From Dicaeum eximium (taxonomy: Eukaryota; Chordata; Aves; Passeriformes; Dicaeidae), in the NCBI GenBank assembly GCA_013396995.1, contig VWZP01007927.1:62001-126000 (forward strand): a stretch of DNA of 64,000 bases, in the 5' to 3' direction. Positions 48,801-60,800 of this stretch are shown here, one piece after another. The translations under genes were made by a program, and so were the position numbers. Positions within the stretch are counted from its first letter, which is position 1. Each line of letters opens with the position of its first letter. Under the pieces are notes generated by a model. The model saw only the letters and a program-made list of their open reading frames with translations. It made no database searches and was not told where the DNA came from.

Positions 48801-51800
48801 AGGTGGAATTCACATCCCATGGAATCCCAGGCTGGTTTGGGGTGGAAGAACGCTTAGAGATGATTTTGTTGCCACCATTCCATGGGCAGGGCTCATTTCC
48901 ACTGGCCCAGGTTGCCCCCAGCCTGGTCCATCCTCATCCTCCCATCCTCAGTCAGTTTTTAGAGTGAAGCCCTGCTCTGTTTGTTGCTAAAGAAATTCCT
49001 GGATTGTTCAATAACTTCCAAATAGGATGTAGAGAAGGGAAAAAGAAAAATGAGAAAGAGAAGCTGTTGGACAGCCCAGCTGTGTCTGGCCAGGCTGTTT
49101 GGGACAATTCAGTGACCTTGAGGAGCCCAGACTTTGCCCTTCCACCATCCCAGGGCTCTCCTGGGGCAGGGCTGCAGAAGGGAGAGGGACGAGTGCCACC
49201 TACTGAAGCTCCTCTCAGCTTTCCTTGCAGTTTTTCTCTCTGCTTTCACTTTTCATTTTAACCTCTCTAACTCCAGCACGGGTTTGGCTGCTTTGTTGTA
49301 CTCCTGGCTTGAGGCTACAGCAGCGAGTTTGGGGCAATTTTCATCTCCTCGAGGACAAAAAACATTAAAATTGATTATTTTACCTCTAGAATTTTAGGAA
49401 TCCACTCAAGACACAGAGACTGATTTTAAAGCATAGCTGAGTCATGTCTCTTCACATAACATAAAGAAAGCAAAAATGGGAATAAGATGATTATTAATTT
49501 TGAGTACTATCAATGATGAATTCTGTGGACCTTGTAATACTCACTGAGTTTCAGCTGGAAAAAGTGAAATATCATGCTGGGATATTTCCAACTGAGGAGA
49601 GTAAAAGCACTTGAAGGGTGGTTCAGACAGGGAGTGCTATCAGAGCTGATCTAGTTCTGCAGGTCACAGTGTTATCTCCAGAAAACTTCCAGATAACTTC
49701 ATTAAAATCACTATAAATTGCATCTCAGTCAAGTGTGGTATCTCCTCCACCTCATTCCAGCCTTTTATATTGGATTAGGGGAAGGGTTAAGTGTTTATCC
49801 CTTATCTGAAGGAAACAAGTACAGGAAAAAGCAATTATGGACTAATTTCAGGTCGAGTTGTCCTAATTCCACTTGTTTCTCCATTCTAAATATAAAGGTG
49901 CTCTTGGGTGAAACTGAAGCTTGTGGAGTGAAGGAGTTTAACTGGAATAAACTGAAATTAAAGTCAGTTATACTCTACCAGGGCAGTTTATGCTGCCTGG
50001 GCACTGCTTTGTTATGAGGCTCATGCAAAGAGGAAGTTTATCAGAATATCCAAGGATTATTGCTTCTGGAGGAAGAGAAATCCTGTGGCAGAGGAGATTC
50101 AGGCCTCTCCTGTGTGTTTAAGCAAGGCCAGTCCTGTGAGTGCAGAGCTGAGTTTGGGGCCTTACTCATCCTGTGGGGCTGGCAGGGAGTGCAGAGGAGC
50201 ACTTTCTCTGAAATGGCCCCAATTCCCACACCCCAGCCCCGGGCATCATTCTTGGGAAGTGAGACTTGGTCATATAAAAGGAGGGGAGGTGCAGGAGGGA
50301 GAGGCACCTTCCTTCACTTCTCCCCGTGCACAGGGGGTGAAAGGTGGGGGGATTTTCCTTCCCATCCCCTCCCCAGCCCTGCAGCTGGCAGCTCTCCCAT
50401 GTTTGCTCCTGCTTTGTTGGCAGGAGGGGAATTCCTGGGATGTGATAACGCTGCAGGAGCCCTGCAGTACTTTTTCCACTGCTCCCACACCCATTTTCAT
50501 CACTGGAGAGAGCAGGACTGGCTGGGCAGGCAGTGTTGGCTCTTGGGGCTCCTCATTGCCGTGGGGAAAGGAGCCCTGGTGGTTTGGGAGCAGAGTGAGG
50601 CACGGGGATGTCTCCCTGCTCCGTTACCATTCCTGCCCTAAAACTCATTCCAGAAAAGCCAGTCTGGCTGGGGCAGCATCTTCCCAGTTCCCCGTGTTCC
50701 CTCCACACCAGACAAAACTGCTGCAGTGTTGGAAGCTGATTTGGGACAGCTCTGATTCCTTTCTCAAGGTGCCAGGGTAGGAATTCTGCCTGCTGTGCCT
50801 TTAGAAACGGGAAAGCAAATCAAGCTGTTAGAAATAAGTGTGATGGAAATAAAAGAACATTGGGGGAGCATTTACAGAGTTCCTGAAGTCACTTTTCAGG
50901 ATGAGGGCTCCATTGTGGGAGGATTTTTGCAGCTGCTCCTAGGAAAGTGCTTGGCAAGGAATGTGCCAGGGCTGCTGCTTGCTTGTGCTTTGTCTTTCCC
51001 TTGTTTCATTTCCAGGTGAACAAAAGACATCCCCAGCATTCCACCTGGTCCAAATGCTGCACCTACTAAATGAATTTATCTCTGCAACAGCATTTGTGTT
51101 CACATTATACTGAGTGTACCAGGAAACAAAACAAGTTGCCTTTGATGTCTCGCAGCAAATTAAAGGAGGGGCACATTCAAACTCATCTCCTGGGATTTTG
51201 GCTCTGGACTGGTCTTTATTTCAGAAATCCTGTTCAGGACAGTAAAATGTGGCTTGTAATTCTTCACCCCTGCTGTTCTGGCTCTGTGCAATATTTCACC
51301 TGGAGCAGAAGGTGCCACAGGAGGAGATTTTGGCTGAGAATTCAGAGAACTTTCCTTGATCAATAAATCTGTTTTAGCCCAACCCTCTCACATTACTCTG
51401 AGGGATTTGTGCCTCTGTTTTAGAGCAGCTTGTAGAAGCTGTGAGGTGTTTTTGGGGGTGCAGCAGCACCTGACAGCCCTGTGAACTATTAATGCAGACA
51501 AAAGAAATCCTGCTCATCGGTGTGGGTACTGCTGCTCTTCTTTAGAAGCTGCTTTTCCCTCAGGTTGTGTCTGATGTGCCAGAGCTGTCTGCATCTCTGT
51601 TTTGTGTAGCTGGAGCAATAAGCTTGACCTGTCTTGACATCCCTCTCCATTTCTGAACTGCTGCCCTGTTCCTGTCTCTCCCACATTTTCCCTGTGCCGT
51701 GTTCTCCCCGTTCCTTTGAGCACTCTGTGGTGATGTGGAGGATGAGGTTTTTGGACTGATGGCTGGCCTGTGTCTCTTTGTGTCCCCCTCTGTGCCCCTG

Positions 51801-54800
51801 TGTCCCCAGGGCTGGTGCAGAGGTGTGTGGTGATCCAGCGGGATGAGAACGGCTTCGGGCTGACGGTCAGCGGGGACAACCCCGTCTTCGTGCAGTCTGT
51901 CAAGGAAGGTGAGGACACCCCCCAGACCTGCCAGCTGTCCCTGGGAGCCTGGGAACGTCTGGAGCTGCAGCAGAAAGCTCCCAGACTCCTCCCAGATGGG
52001 GTGGCTGCAGCTTGGGAAGGGATGAGCAGTGAATCCTTTCCTCTGTCTCTGCTCCCAGGCGGCCGCTGGCAGAAGGAGAGGACACAGCCTTCAGCTGGGC
52101 CAGGGGAAGTTTGGGTTGGACATCAGGGAAAAATCCTTCCCTGAAAGAGGGATTGGGCACTGGAATCACCTGCCCAGGGAGGTGGTGGAGTCACCAGCCC
52201 TGGAGGTGTTTAAAACGTGGCACTGGGTGCCAGGGTTTAGTTGATGAGGAGGTGTCAGGTCATAGGTTGGACTTGATGATCTCCAAGGTCTTTTCCAGCC
52301 TGGTTCATTCTGTGGTTCTGTGATCTGGTGGGTTTGGAGCTGACCTCCTGCATCCCAGGGGGGGGAAATGATTCATTGGGATTTGGGATCATGTCCAGGT
52401 GAAAGCAAAACTGCTCTGGACTCCAGGCCTGGAGATTTTACTGACAGAGGAAGCTTGGCTGAGTGCAGGAGTGTTTTTCATGTTTTAGAGAAGTATTAAA
52501 TCCATTTCTGCTATAAATGATTGTATTGAAACAGGAACTAAGTGATTTCTTGCCTCTCCAGATGGAGCAGCCATGCGGGCTGGAGTGCAGACAGGTGACA
52601 GAATTATCAAGGTAAGGGCATTGAAACTGGGAGAGAAATGGGTCCTTTGTCTTAAATGAGCTCTTCCTCTAAAAAAAAAAAAAAAACAGGCATTGATGTG
52701 TCTGCTGTGGTGTTTGCATTGGGAATGGTCTAAGCTTCAGGGATGAGTCCCCTCCAGATCCTCATTTCAGAATTTTATGGACAAATTCTGCATCCTGCCA
52801 CGTTTGGGTATCAACAAATAACAATAAAACCAGAAATGGCAGGGAAGAGAAGGAAAGCAGAGCTGTTAATAATGACCTGTAAATAAACAGCCTGCCTGGA
52901 TTGTTGTTTTCCCCTAACTGCTCCCACATCCATGTTCTTTTTTAGTCCCAGGCAAGTAAGAAATCAAGTCAGTAACTTAAAAGGCTCTGTAAACTATTGC
53001 TGCAGCATATCCTGACACAGATGGAGCTGGAATTTCAACCAGGCATTGAAATTAATGAATTAAATTAGCTACCCTGTTGTTTTTGTGCCCAGCCAGAGAT
53101 GGATTGCCTTTTTCTTTTTTTGTTTGTCTGCCTGCTTGAGTTCTTTTGGTGTGTGCACAGTTTTCCTTTTGCAGAGCTCTGCTCACTGAGATAAACTGTT
53201 AGAAGGATAAATTATTTATCTGGTAATGGCTTGAAAGAGACAGTAATGGAGATGGGGGAGAAAAAAATGCTGCTGCTCTTCTGATGTGTTTTGTGGAACG
53301 TGTGGAAGTGCTTGGATCAGGAGCCAAACTCTGAATTTTCTGCCCTCCCTGCCCAGGTGAACGGGACTCTGGTAACACACTCGAACCATTTGGAGGTGGT
53401 CAAGCTGATCAAGTGTAAGTAAAAAGTGTGCCAGGCAGCATTTTGAGGGCCCTGTGGTGACAAGGGTGAGGTCAGTGCTGAGAGATCAAGGGAGTGTTGT
53501 AAACAGGGAAGTGAAATTGAAATTATTTTGACATTCTAAATTTAAGCTGATACATTCTCCTGTAGCTTCTCCTTAACCTAATGTCTGAATTACCACCAAG
53601 CCTTGCCTGGCTGCTTCCCCATCTTTTATTTCCACCTTAAATACCACAGCTGGGCAGGCATTTAAGTGTGATGCCTGCACAGCACTACAGGAAATATTTT
53701 CCTGGTGGATTTTCTTGTATGAGGAAAGAGGTGGTGGTGGTTCCTTCCAGCCTGGCGTGGTTTATTTTGTGTGTGTGCACTGCAAATGGAACCTGCTGGG
53801 CTGGAAATTGGATTACTTGCTTTTATAAGGGCTGATTCTCATGGCAGTTTTCAGAATATCTGAAATTTAAACAGATTGCTAAAGCAGGCAGCGCTGTCAG
53901 GCTCACTGATTTGGAGGAGGAATGCTGTGAGTTTTCTCCAAGGTGAGGGAAGCCAGAGCAGCACAGAGATGTCCCTGTGTGTGACCTGTGCCTGTCCTTG
54001 TGTCCCCACAGCGGGTTCCTATGTAGCTCTCACTGTCCAGGGGCGCCCTCCAGGGTCGCCCCAGATTCCCCTGGCGGATTCCGACGTGGATCTGGCAGCT
54101 TTTGGGCATATGTCTCCCATCATGGCATCCCCCCACTCGCCTGGCACGTCAGGGAATGCAGAGAGGATCACCAGCCCAGTGCTCATGGGGGTAAGCTTTG
54201 AAACTCTCTTTCCAAAAGGACAAATGGAGCCGGGTGCTTCTGGCCTGAAGTTTGGTTTTTTTTGCACTTCAGATTGGCTTTGGGATATTTATCCTGTCTG
54301 TGGGTGTTTATTCACTTATGAAAAAGTGAATAATGAATGTGAAAAGCGAATTTTGCAAGTGAAAATATGCAGCCCTATCTGAAAGAATAGAAATACAGGT
54401 TTTTATACTGTTTATAGCTGTTCAAAATTAAGAAAGAATACATAGGATAGGGTTGGAAATTTGCATTGATTCTCACAGGGATTTTCAGAGCCTGTTTTTA
54501 GGAGGTAGGTGAAAAATGTGCATGTCTATTTTCCTTATCTGCCCAGCTCCCCCAATAAACCCAACCTTAATCTCTCTGCTTCCTAGGAGGAGAATAACAT
54601 TGTCCACAACCAGAAGGTGGAGATTCTGAGGAAGATGCTCCAGAAAGAGCAGGAGAGGCTGCAGGTACTGGAGTTGTGCAGGTTGGAGAGACAGCTGGGG
54701 GAAGTGATGCAAAGAGGGGTTGTTAAATCACGATTTATTAGCAGAGCTGTGTAAAACAGACTTTCTGTAGCAGCTCCTTGTGTGTGCAGATGTGCAGGTG

Positions 54801-57800
54801 TTCATTGAAAAGGCACAAACAATTCTTTTGCAGTTCCTGCAGGAGGAGTACAGCCGAACGCCCTCCCCACGCCTGCTCAAGGAGATCCAGGAGGCAAAGA
54901 AACACATTCCTCAGCTGCAGGAGCAGCTGTCCAAGGCCACGGGCTGCACTCAGGTACCACGGGCTCAGCCTGCTCTGGGCAGAGCTCCCAGGCAGAATCC
55001 AGGGGTTGGTGGTGTTCTGGGTGATGCCTCAGGTTTGAGCTTTTCTATTTTTCAGGTTCTGAGCTGCTTTAGTGTGTGGGTCTGGGCTCCATATCAGGGC
55101 ATGGTGAGCTCTGTGCACAGAGCAGGGAGACAAAACAATTCCTTCTCCAGCTGGGGACCAAGGACAAATGATCCAAACCTCAGGCCCAAGAGCACAAACA
55201 ACGTGGGCTGAAGAGAGAAAAACAAGAAGGATGGGACTGGATGGGCTAAAGCTGGAACTGGACAATGAACTCAGAGATGCAAATGGAGCAGAACTGATCA
55301 AAGTGCCAGAGCCGTGCCCGGTGTCCATTTTGTGCCCATTTTGGTTCATCTTGGGTGCAGCCCTGGCTGGGCTCTTGTGCTGCCCAAGGTGGATCCATGG
55401 AGGAAATGCTTTTAATAAATCCCTGCTTTATTCTGTGACTCTGCCCAGCCTCTGCTCCAGCTCAGCCTCTCAAGGCATCATGGGTAAGCTGCAGTTGCAA
55501 GGACAGGGAGGCTGCACCCTCTGCAGCTGAGATTTGAAGTTGGCACTGTCACTTTAATCAGGATGTGGAGTAGATTTTACAGTGGGCTCTCAGCTCATCT
55601 CTGAAAAACCTGCTTTTAAGAACAAGTGCAAGCAATGATGTGTTTATTATCTGTCATTGCAACTTAAAATACACCCATGAAGTCATTCTTGGAAGCTTTA
55701 AACAATTTTGTTTTCACTTTTGAAAAAAGAAAAAGTAGGCTGTGTCATTTTTCCTTTCTCCCCTGCGTTATAAGTGCTGAAAATTTGCTGTGGCTGTTTT
55801 CTCTTAGAACAGCACTTCAGCCTTTTCCAGATAAATTGAGGTTTTATGAGTAATGTGAGCTGCCTGGCTTTTGAAAGAATTGATGTTTCAGGATGGTCTC
55901 TTGAAACATTCTGCTGTCTCCCAGCTGCCTTTGATCTTTGCAGGATGGGCTCCTGTCCTCCAGGTCTGTGTCAGAGTCGCTGCAGATCAGCGAGGGCGAG
56001 GCAGAGAGTGGCGACAGTGGCAGCAAACTGGATTTCAGTGGTGACAGCCCCTCCAGACCCAGCAGTGACATTGCTGATGTGAGTTTGGGGCAGCTCCAGG
56101 GCTTGGTTCTCTCCCTCCTGCATTTGGGTTTCCTCTGCAGATTCTGTGTGTGTTGTCCTGGGTAACTCTGTGCATTACTGGCACAGGTCCCTCAGTGCCC
56201 CTCAAAACCTTCTCCCTGTGAAAACCTCCTACATGGACTGGTGTTAGGGACTGGGAGAGAATGCATTTTGGGGTTTTATCCAGGATTAGATTGTCCTGAC
56301 ATTAATCACTGTAAGATGCCAGCATCTTTCTCAAAACTCATTTGCCAATTAGAGCATCTTTGGAGGGAATATTCCAACTGCATCACCGTGACTCAGACCC
56401 AGGCAGCCCTGCAAGTGGGAAAGAGCCTTCCTTCTACCAAATCAGCTTCAATTCCTGCCACCAGCAAAGGCTGAGTGTGCTCATCATTAGTTATCAATCT
56501 GTGTGCTCCTGTGCTCTCCCTGGGTGCCCAATCCTTAATTAAGTCGCTGTCTGATTAGGGGAATTGAGATTCTGCTTGGATTTGGCTTAAGTTTGTTGAT
56601 TAACTTAAGGATGTGGGAGCTAAATTTGTCCCAGCATTTGGAAGTGAAAGGGAGGTGGGTGAGATGGGAGCATCCACGACTCTGTTTTGAAACATTCCAA
56701 CTCCAAATCTGACCAGATCCAGCTCAGTGTTTGTGCTTAATAAATGCACAACAGAATTCATAATTATCTTCCTAATAATCATCATGCTGTCAGTATTGGG
56801 GATGGTATTGATTAGTGCAGGTGATTGGCACACCAAACATTGCAGCTTTTCAATCCAGCTCTGAGGAATTTAAGGATCAGGGGTGATACAAACCTTTGGA
56901 AGTGGGAAAAAGCCAGGCTGGAAAGAGCAGCCTGAGCAGCAGCCTGGCTGCAAAAACCTTTGGACACGCTGAAGATGAGCCAGCAGCACGTGGTGTTTGC
57001 AAATAAGGCTCTGCTGGGTTTCCTGAGCAAGAGGATTGCTGGAAGATGGGAGGAGAGAGCTGAACTGTGAGAAAAGGTGGAGAGAGAAGGAGAAAGTGAG
57101 GGCTGGGGATTTTACAGCTCTCTTGTTGCTCGCTGTCACCAGATTTCTGACCAAAACTTCTGCATTCACTTGAGTTCTGGGGTTTTTTTTTTGTTTAATT
57201 GTGCATGCAGGACACAAATTTTACTCTGGTTTTTCACACCTCCTTTTCCTGTGAGAAAGGAGAAGTTTTTGGGTGTTGTGGCTGACAGACTGCCCTGTGC
57301 AGTTCTCCCTTTCCTGGATTTGCTGAGACTTACCAGAACTGAACTTCTCTCTTTCCCAGAGCCCTCGAAGTGGCCTGAAGGAAAGGATTTATCCAGATGA
57401 GAGCCCAGAAAAGGCTGAGCTTCAAGATACTGTGAGTACAAAGCACCAAGTGTCACCACAGCATCTCCTCCAACGGGCCCATTAAAATCTTGCTGCTTTC
57501 CCCCACTTTCTAAATGGAGCATGCCTGAACTTTGCTTTAGAAAATAAAATGCAATTAAAGCAATGCAGGGAAAGTTAATTAGCTGAGTAAATGTTTATGG
57601 AGCTTAAGAGCAGGGCCATTTAGAGGCGAGAAATAGCTAATCAGCAGTGAAACAGCCGGGCCTGGAATAGGGAGAGCACTTGCACATGTTTTATTCCTTG
57701 AGTCCTTTTTCTAGGATTTTTTAGGATTTTAGGAGTCTTTTTTTTTAGGATTTTAGGGTTTTAGGAGTCCTTTTTTTAGGATTTTAGGAGTCCTTTTTTT

Positions 57801-60800
57801 AAGGATTTTAGGGTTTTAGAACTCCTTTTTTTAGGATTTTCACTCATTTTGGGGGCTGGCATTTCCAGCAGGGCTACAAGTGGAGCAGGAAGTGCAGAGC
57901 TGTGTGAGCACATCACCATCCTTGGGGTGACTCCTGAATTCTCCTTCCCCTCACCTGCTTGTCCTCCCCAAGCCTCATTTCCTCTCTGTGCAGGAAAACC
58001 TCAGGGACCACCTGATCTGATGTTTGGCAAAGTTTGCATCCTCCATCCAAATGATGCTTGAATGTTTGCACAGGATCATTTTTTGGGAGGGGGATCCAAG
58101 GTGGAGTTTTTGAAGGATTAAAATGGTCAGAGTATCTCCAAGTTTTACTGTGAGGGACAATCCCAACATTGTGGTTTTTTTCCTTCTCCTCCCCAGGATT
58201 CCCAGTGCAGTGTTGGGAGTCCCCTGCCCCGAGTGGGGACTCAGATCATTGGAGCAGAGGACGATGATTTTGACACTGAGCAGGAGCAGGTGGGAATGGC
58301 TTTTATTTTATTTTATTTTGTTTTTTTATTTTATTTCTTTAATTACTTTCATTTTTAATTTTTGTTATTTACCTATAGCACGTTTTTCTCCTATAAGGAA
58401 CGCGTGGTTGTTTTTCTTTAACCGCAAATTTACTTTGTAGACATGAGGGAGCTCTTTTAATTTTTGTGAGAGTACTTGTGGGTGGAGCTGGAATTCCCTG
58501 GAATGAATTCCCTGTATCCCTGCAGATCAACGGGCAGTGCAGCTGCTTCCAGAACATCGAGCTCCTGAAATCCCGCCCGGCTCACCTGGCTGTCCTCCTG
58601 CACCACGTGGTGTCCCAGTTTGATCCTGCAGCACTGGTGAGGAGCTCTGCACTTCTCTCCCTGGCTCACATTTGGGAATCTTCACCAGAATTTCCCAGCT
58701 TTTGTCTAGCACTCACTGCCATGACCTGGCAAGGAGGGAAATGCAGACCCTGTGCAGGCTTGAGGGTGACAAATCCTCATTTATCTCCTCAGAAAAAGGG
58801 AGAAAAAGAATTGTTTCCTTTATGTTTGGCTGCTTACTAATAATTATTTATCTCCTGAGAGCCTCCCATTCCACCCCCAGGTGTGGGATTAGTTGTCTGC
58901 AGGGAAGGTTTGACCTCTCTGTGCTCCTTTTCCAGCCCCTTCCCTCTCCCCCCATTGCTCCCTGAGGAGCTGGCAAAGGTTTCAACCCAGCACCGCTGAA
59001 TTCCCTGAGATATTGGAAAGAAAACTCGGAGTTTTCATGGTTTTCACCTCATTTCTTGCCCTCCTGTTCCCCACAGCTGTGCTACCTTTACACAGACCTG
59101 TACAAACAGACCAACTCCAAAGAGACCCGGCGTGTTTTCCTGGAGTTTTACCAGTTTTTCCTGGACAGAGCTGCCGTAGGTTCCACTTGTTTTCCTCATT
59201 TTCACACATCCAGCAAGTTGATTTTCACCTTTCTCCCCTCACCTGAACTGTGAAAAACTAAGGGGGTGAAAGCTCTCCAAAAGAAATAGGTTTAAAAATC
59301 AAAATCGGAATAATGTTCAGTTAATAACTTCATAAAACATAAAAATTGAATAAAAGTTTTAAGTATTTCTGTTGAAATGTTACCAGGAAATGAATGGCCT
59401 CAGATGCCTGGTAACAGAGTAAATCCCAGGGGATTTGTTGTTGATAGGAGAAGTAATTTAGGGGTAGGTGAGCAGGTTCTGGCTGTTCTACATTGCTTTT
59501 TAGTTAATAATTGCTGTGGGTATTGATGTGGCTGTTACAGGGATTGGGAAATTTTATGTGTCTGTTGGAAAGCTGAGAAAATTCTTTGCTGTCATGATTT
59601 AAACCCCCAGAAACTGCAGCAGAGGTTTATATACCAGGTGTTCATCTGAAATAATCCTGTGAATTATAATATATTCATGGGAGTCTCCCCTTTTCAAACC
59701 AGCAGCTGCTCAGATTGGATGATTTTGGCTTTTGAGGGAATTCCCTGGTGGGATTTGTGTGTTTTATTGGGGTGCTGGTTTCTCTGTTGGTTCTCCCATA
59801 CTTTCTTTCCTTTTGCAGAACCTGAAGGTCCCAGTTCCAGAGGAGATCTCCTTGGAATTAGGTAGGGGGTGCTGTGTTTTGGGAGTGAAAGGCAGAGGGT
59901 GGGTTCATTCCGGGAAATGACTTTATTGAAGTCATTTCTTGAGGGTGGGGACTGTTCCCAGAGGAATAAAGGAGGAATTTTCTGCCTCCCAGACAGGAGA
60001 AGGCCAGAGCTGCTCCCTGAGGAGCTCCACCGCCAGTTCATCCAGACCATGCAGGACAAAGTCTGCCCCGAGGTTCAGAGGAACCTGGAGGATTTCAGGT
60101 ACCAAAAGCTCTCCATGGAGTTTCCTTTTAATCCATATTTGATTTCAGTCAGCATTGCAGCACAGGGAAACCTGAGGGAGATACAATTCCTCTTGGATTG
60201 GATAGGAATATACCAGGACTATACCCTGTGGTCAATCCTTAAATCAGTTGCAGTCCTAGAGCTTGGATCCTTCATTTCTTGAAGTTGTGTGAGGAAATGG
60301 CAGAGTATTTTTTCTTAGGTTTTGTTGTATAAATCTCTTTTACTGATTGTGTTTATAATCAGCTTAAATATTTTTTTTTCCTTCCCTCTTCCCTTTGGGC
60401 AGGGAATAATCCCCTTTACAGAGCTGTCACAGGCATGGAGTAGAAGTTGATAATTAATTTGCTTTTCCACGTGGAGTCTTAAGAGCTCCGTGCCAAGCTC
60501 AGCAATGAACTATTTCACACCTAAAAACCTCTCAGTTCATGCAGATGCTTTAAAAAGCCCCTCTGGGACTTCAGTGGGCCACCCTGAGAGTGGCACAGGG
60601 CAATCCCAGCTGCAGGTGATGCTTCTGTGCCCTTCTCCAGGCAGAAACGGAGCATGGGGCTGACCCTGGCCAGGGGGGAGCCCCTCTGTGACTTCTGTGA
60701 GTCACCCTGAGAGTGGCACAGGCCAGCAGGAGCAGGGAGGTCACTGCCCCCCTGCACTCTGGCACTGTGAGGGCACAGCTCGAGTGTCCAGTTCTGTCCC

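Larger units (their letters stand above)
45114..51809 (+). other. ARHGEF12 intron 4 (6.7 kb)
   Basis: It holds an old CR1/L3-like antisense fragment (about 45290-45470), the 39-bp minisatellite (47020-47425), a CR1 tail (48805-48945) and a long T-run (48487-48503). The remainder (45470-46980, 47430-48480, 48950-51809) shows no exon with matching phase or recognisable protein. Confidence 0.75.

Noticed and set aside
54780..55211. 143-codon ORF extending exon 10
   Set aside because: The reading frame continues past the exon 10 donor by chance into intron and LTR sequence. The splice site at 54953 and the next exon's phase define the real boundary.
55168..55530. 120-codon ORF after exon 10
   Set aside because: It lies almost wholly within the solo LTR and is not a retroviral protein gene.
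57712..57840. Possible interstitial telomeric sequence
   Set aside because: The units are TTTTAGGA/GGTTTTAG mixtures, not TTAGGG tandem copies.
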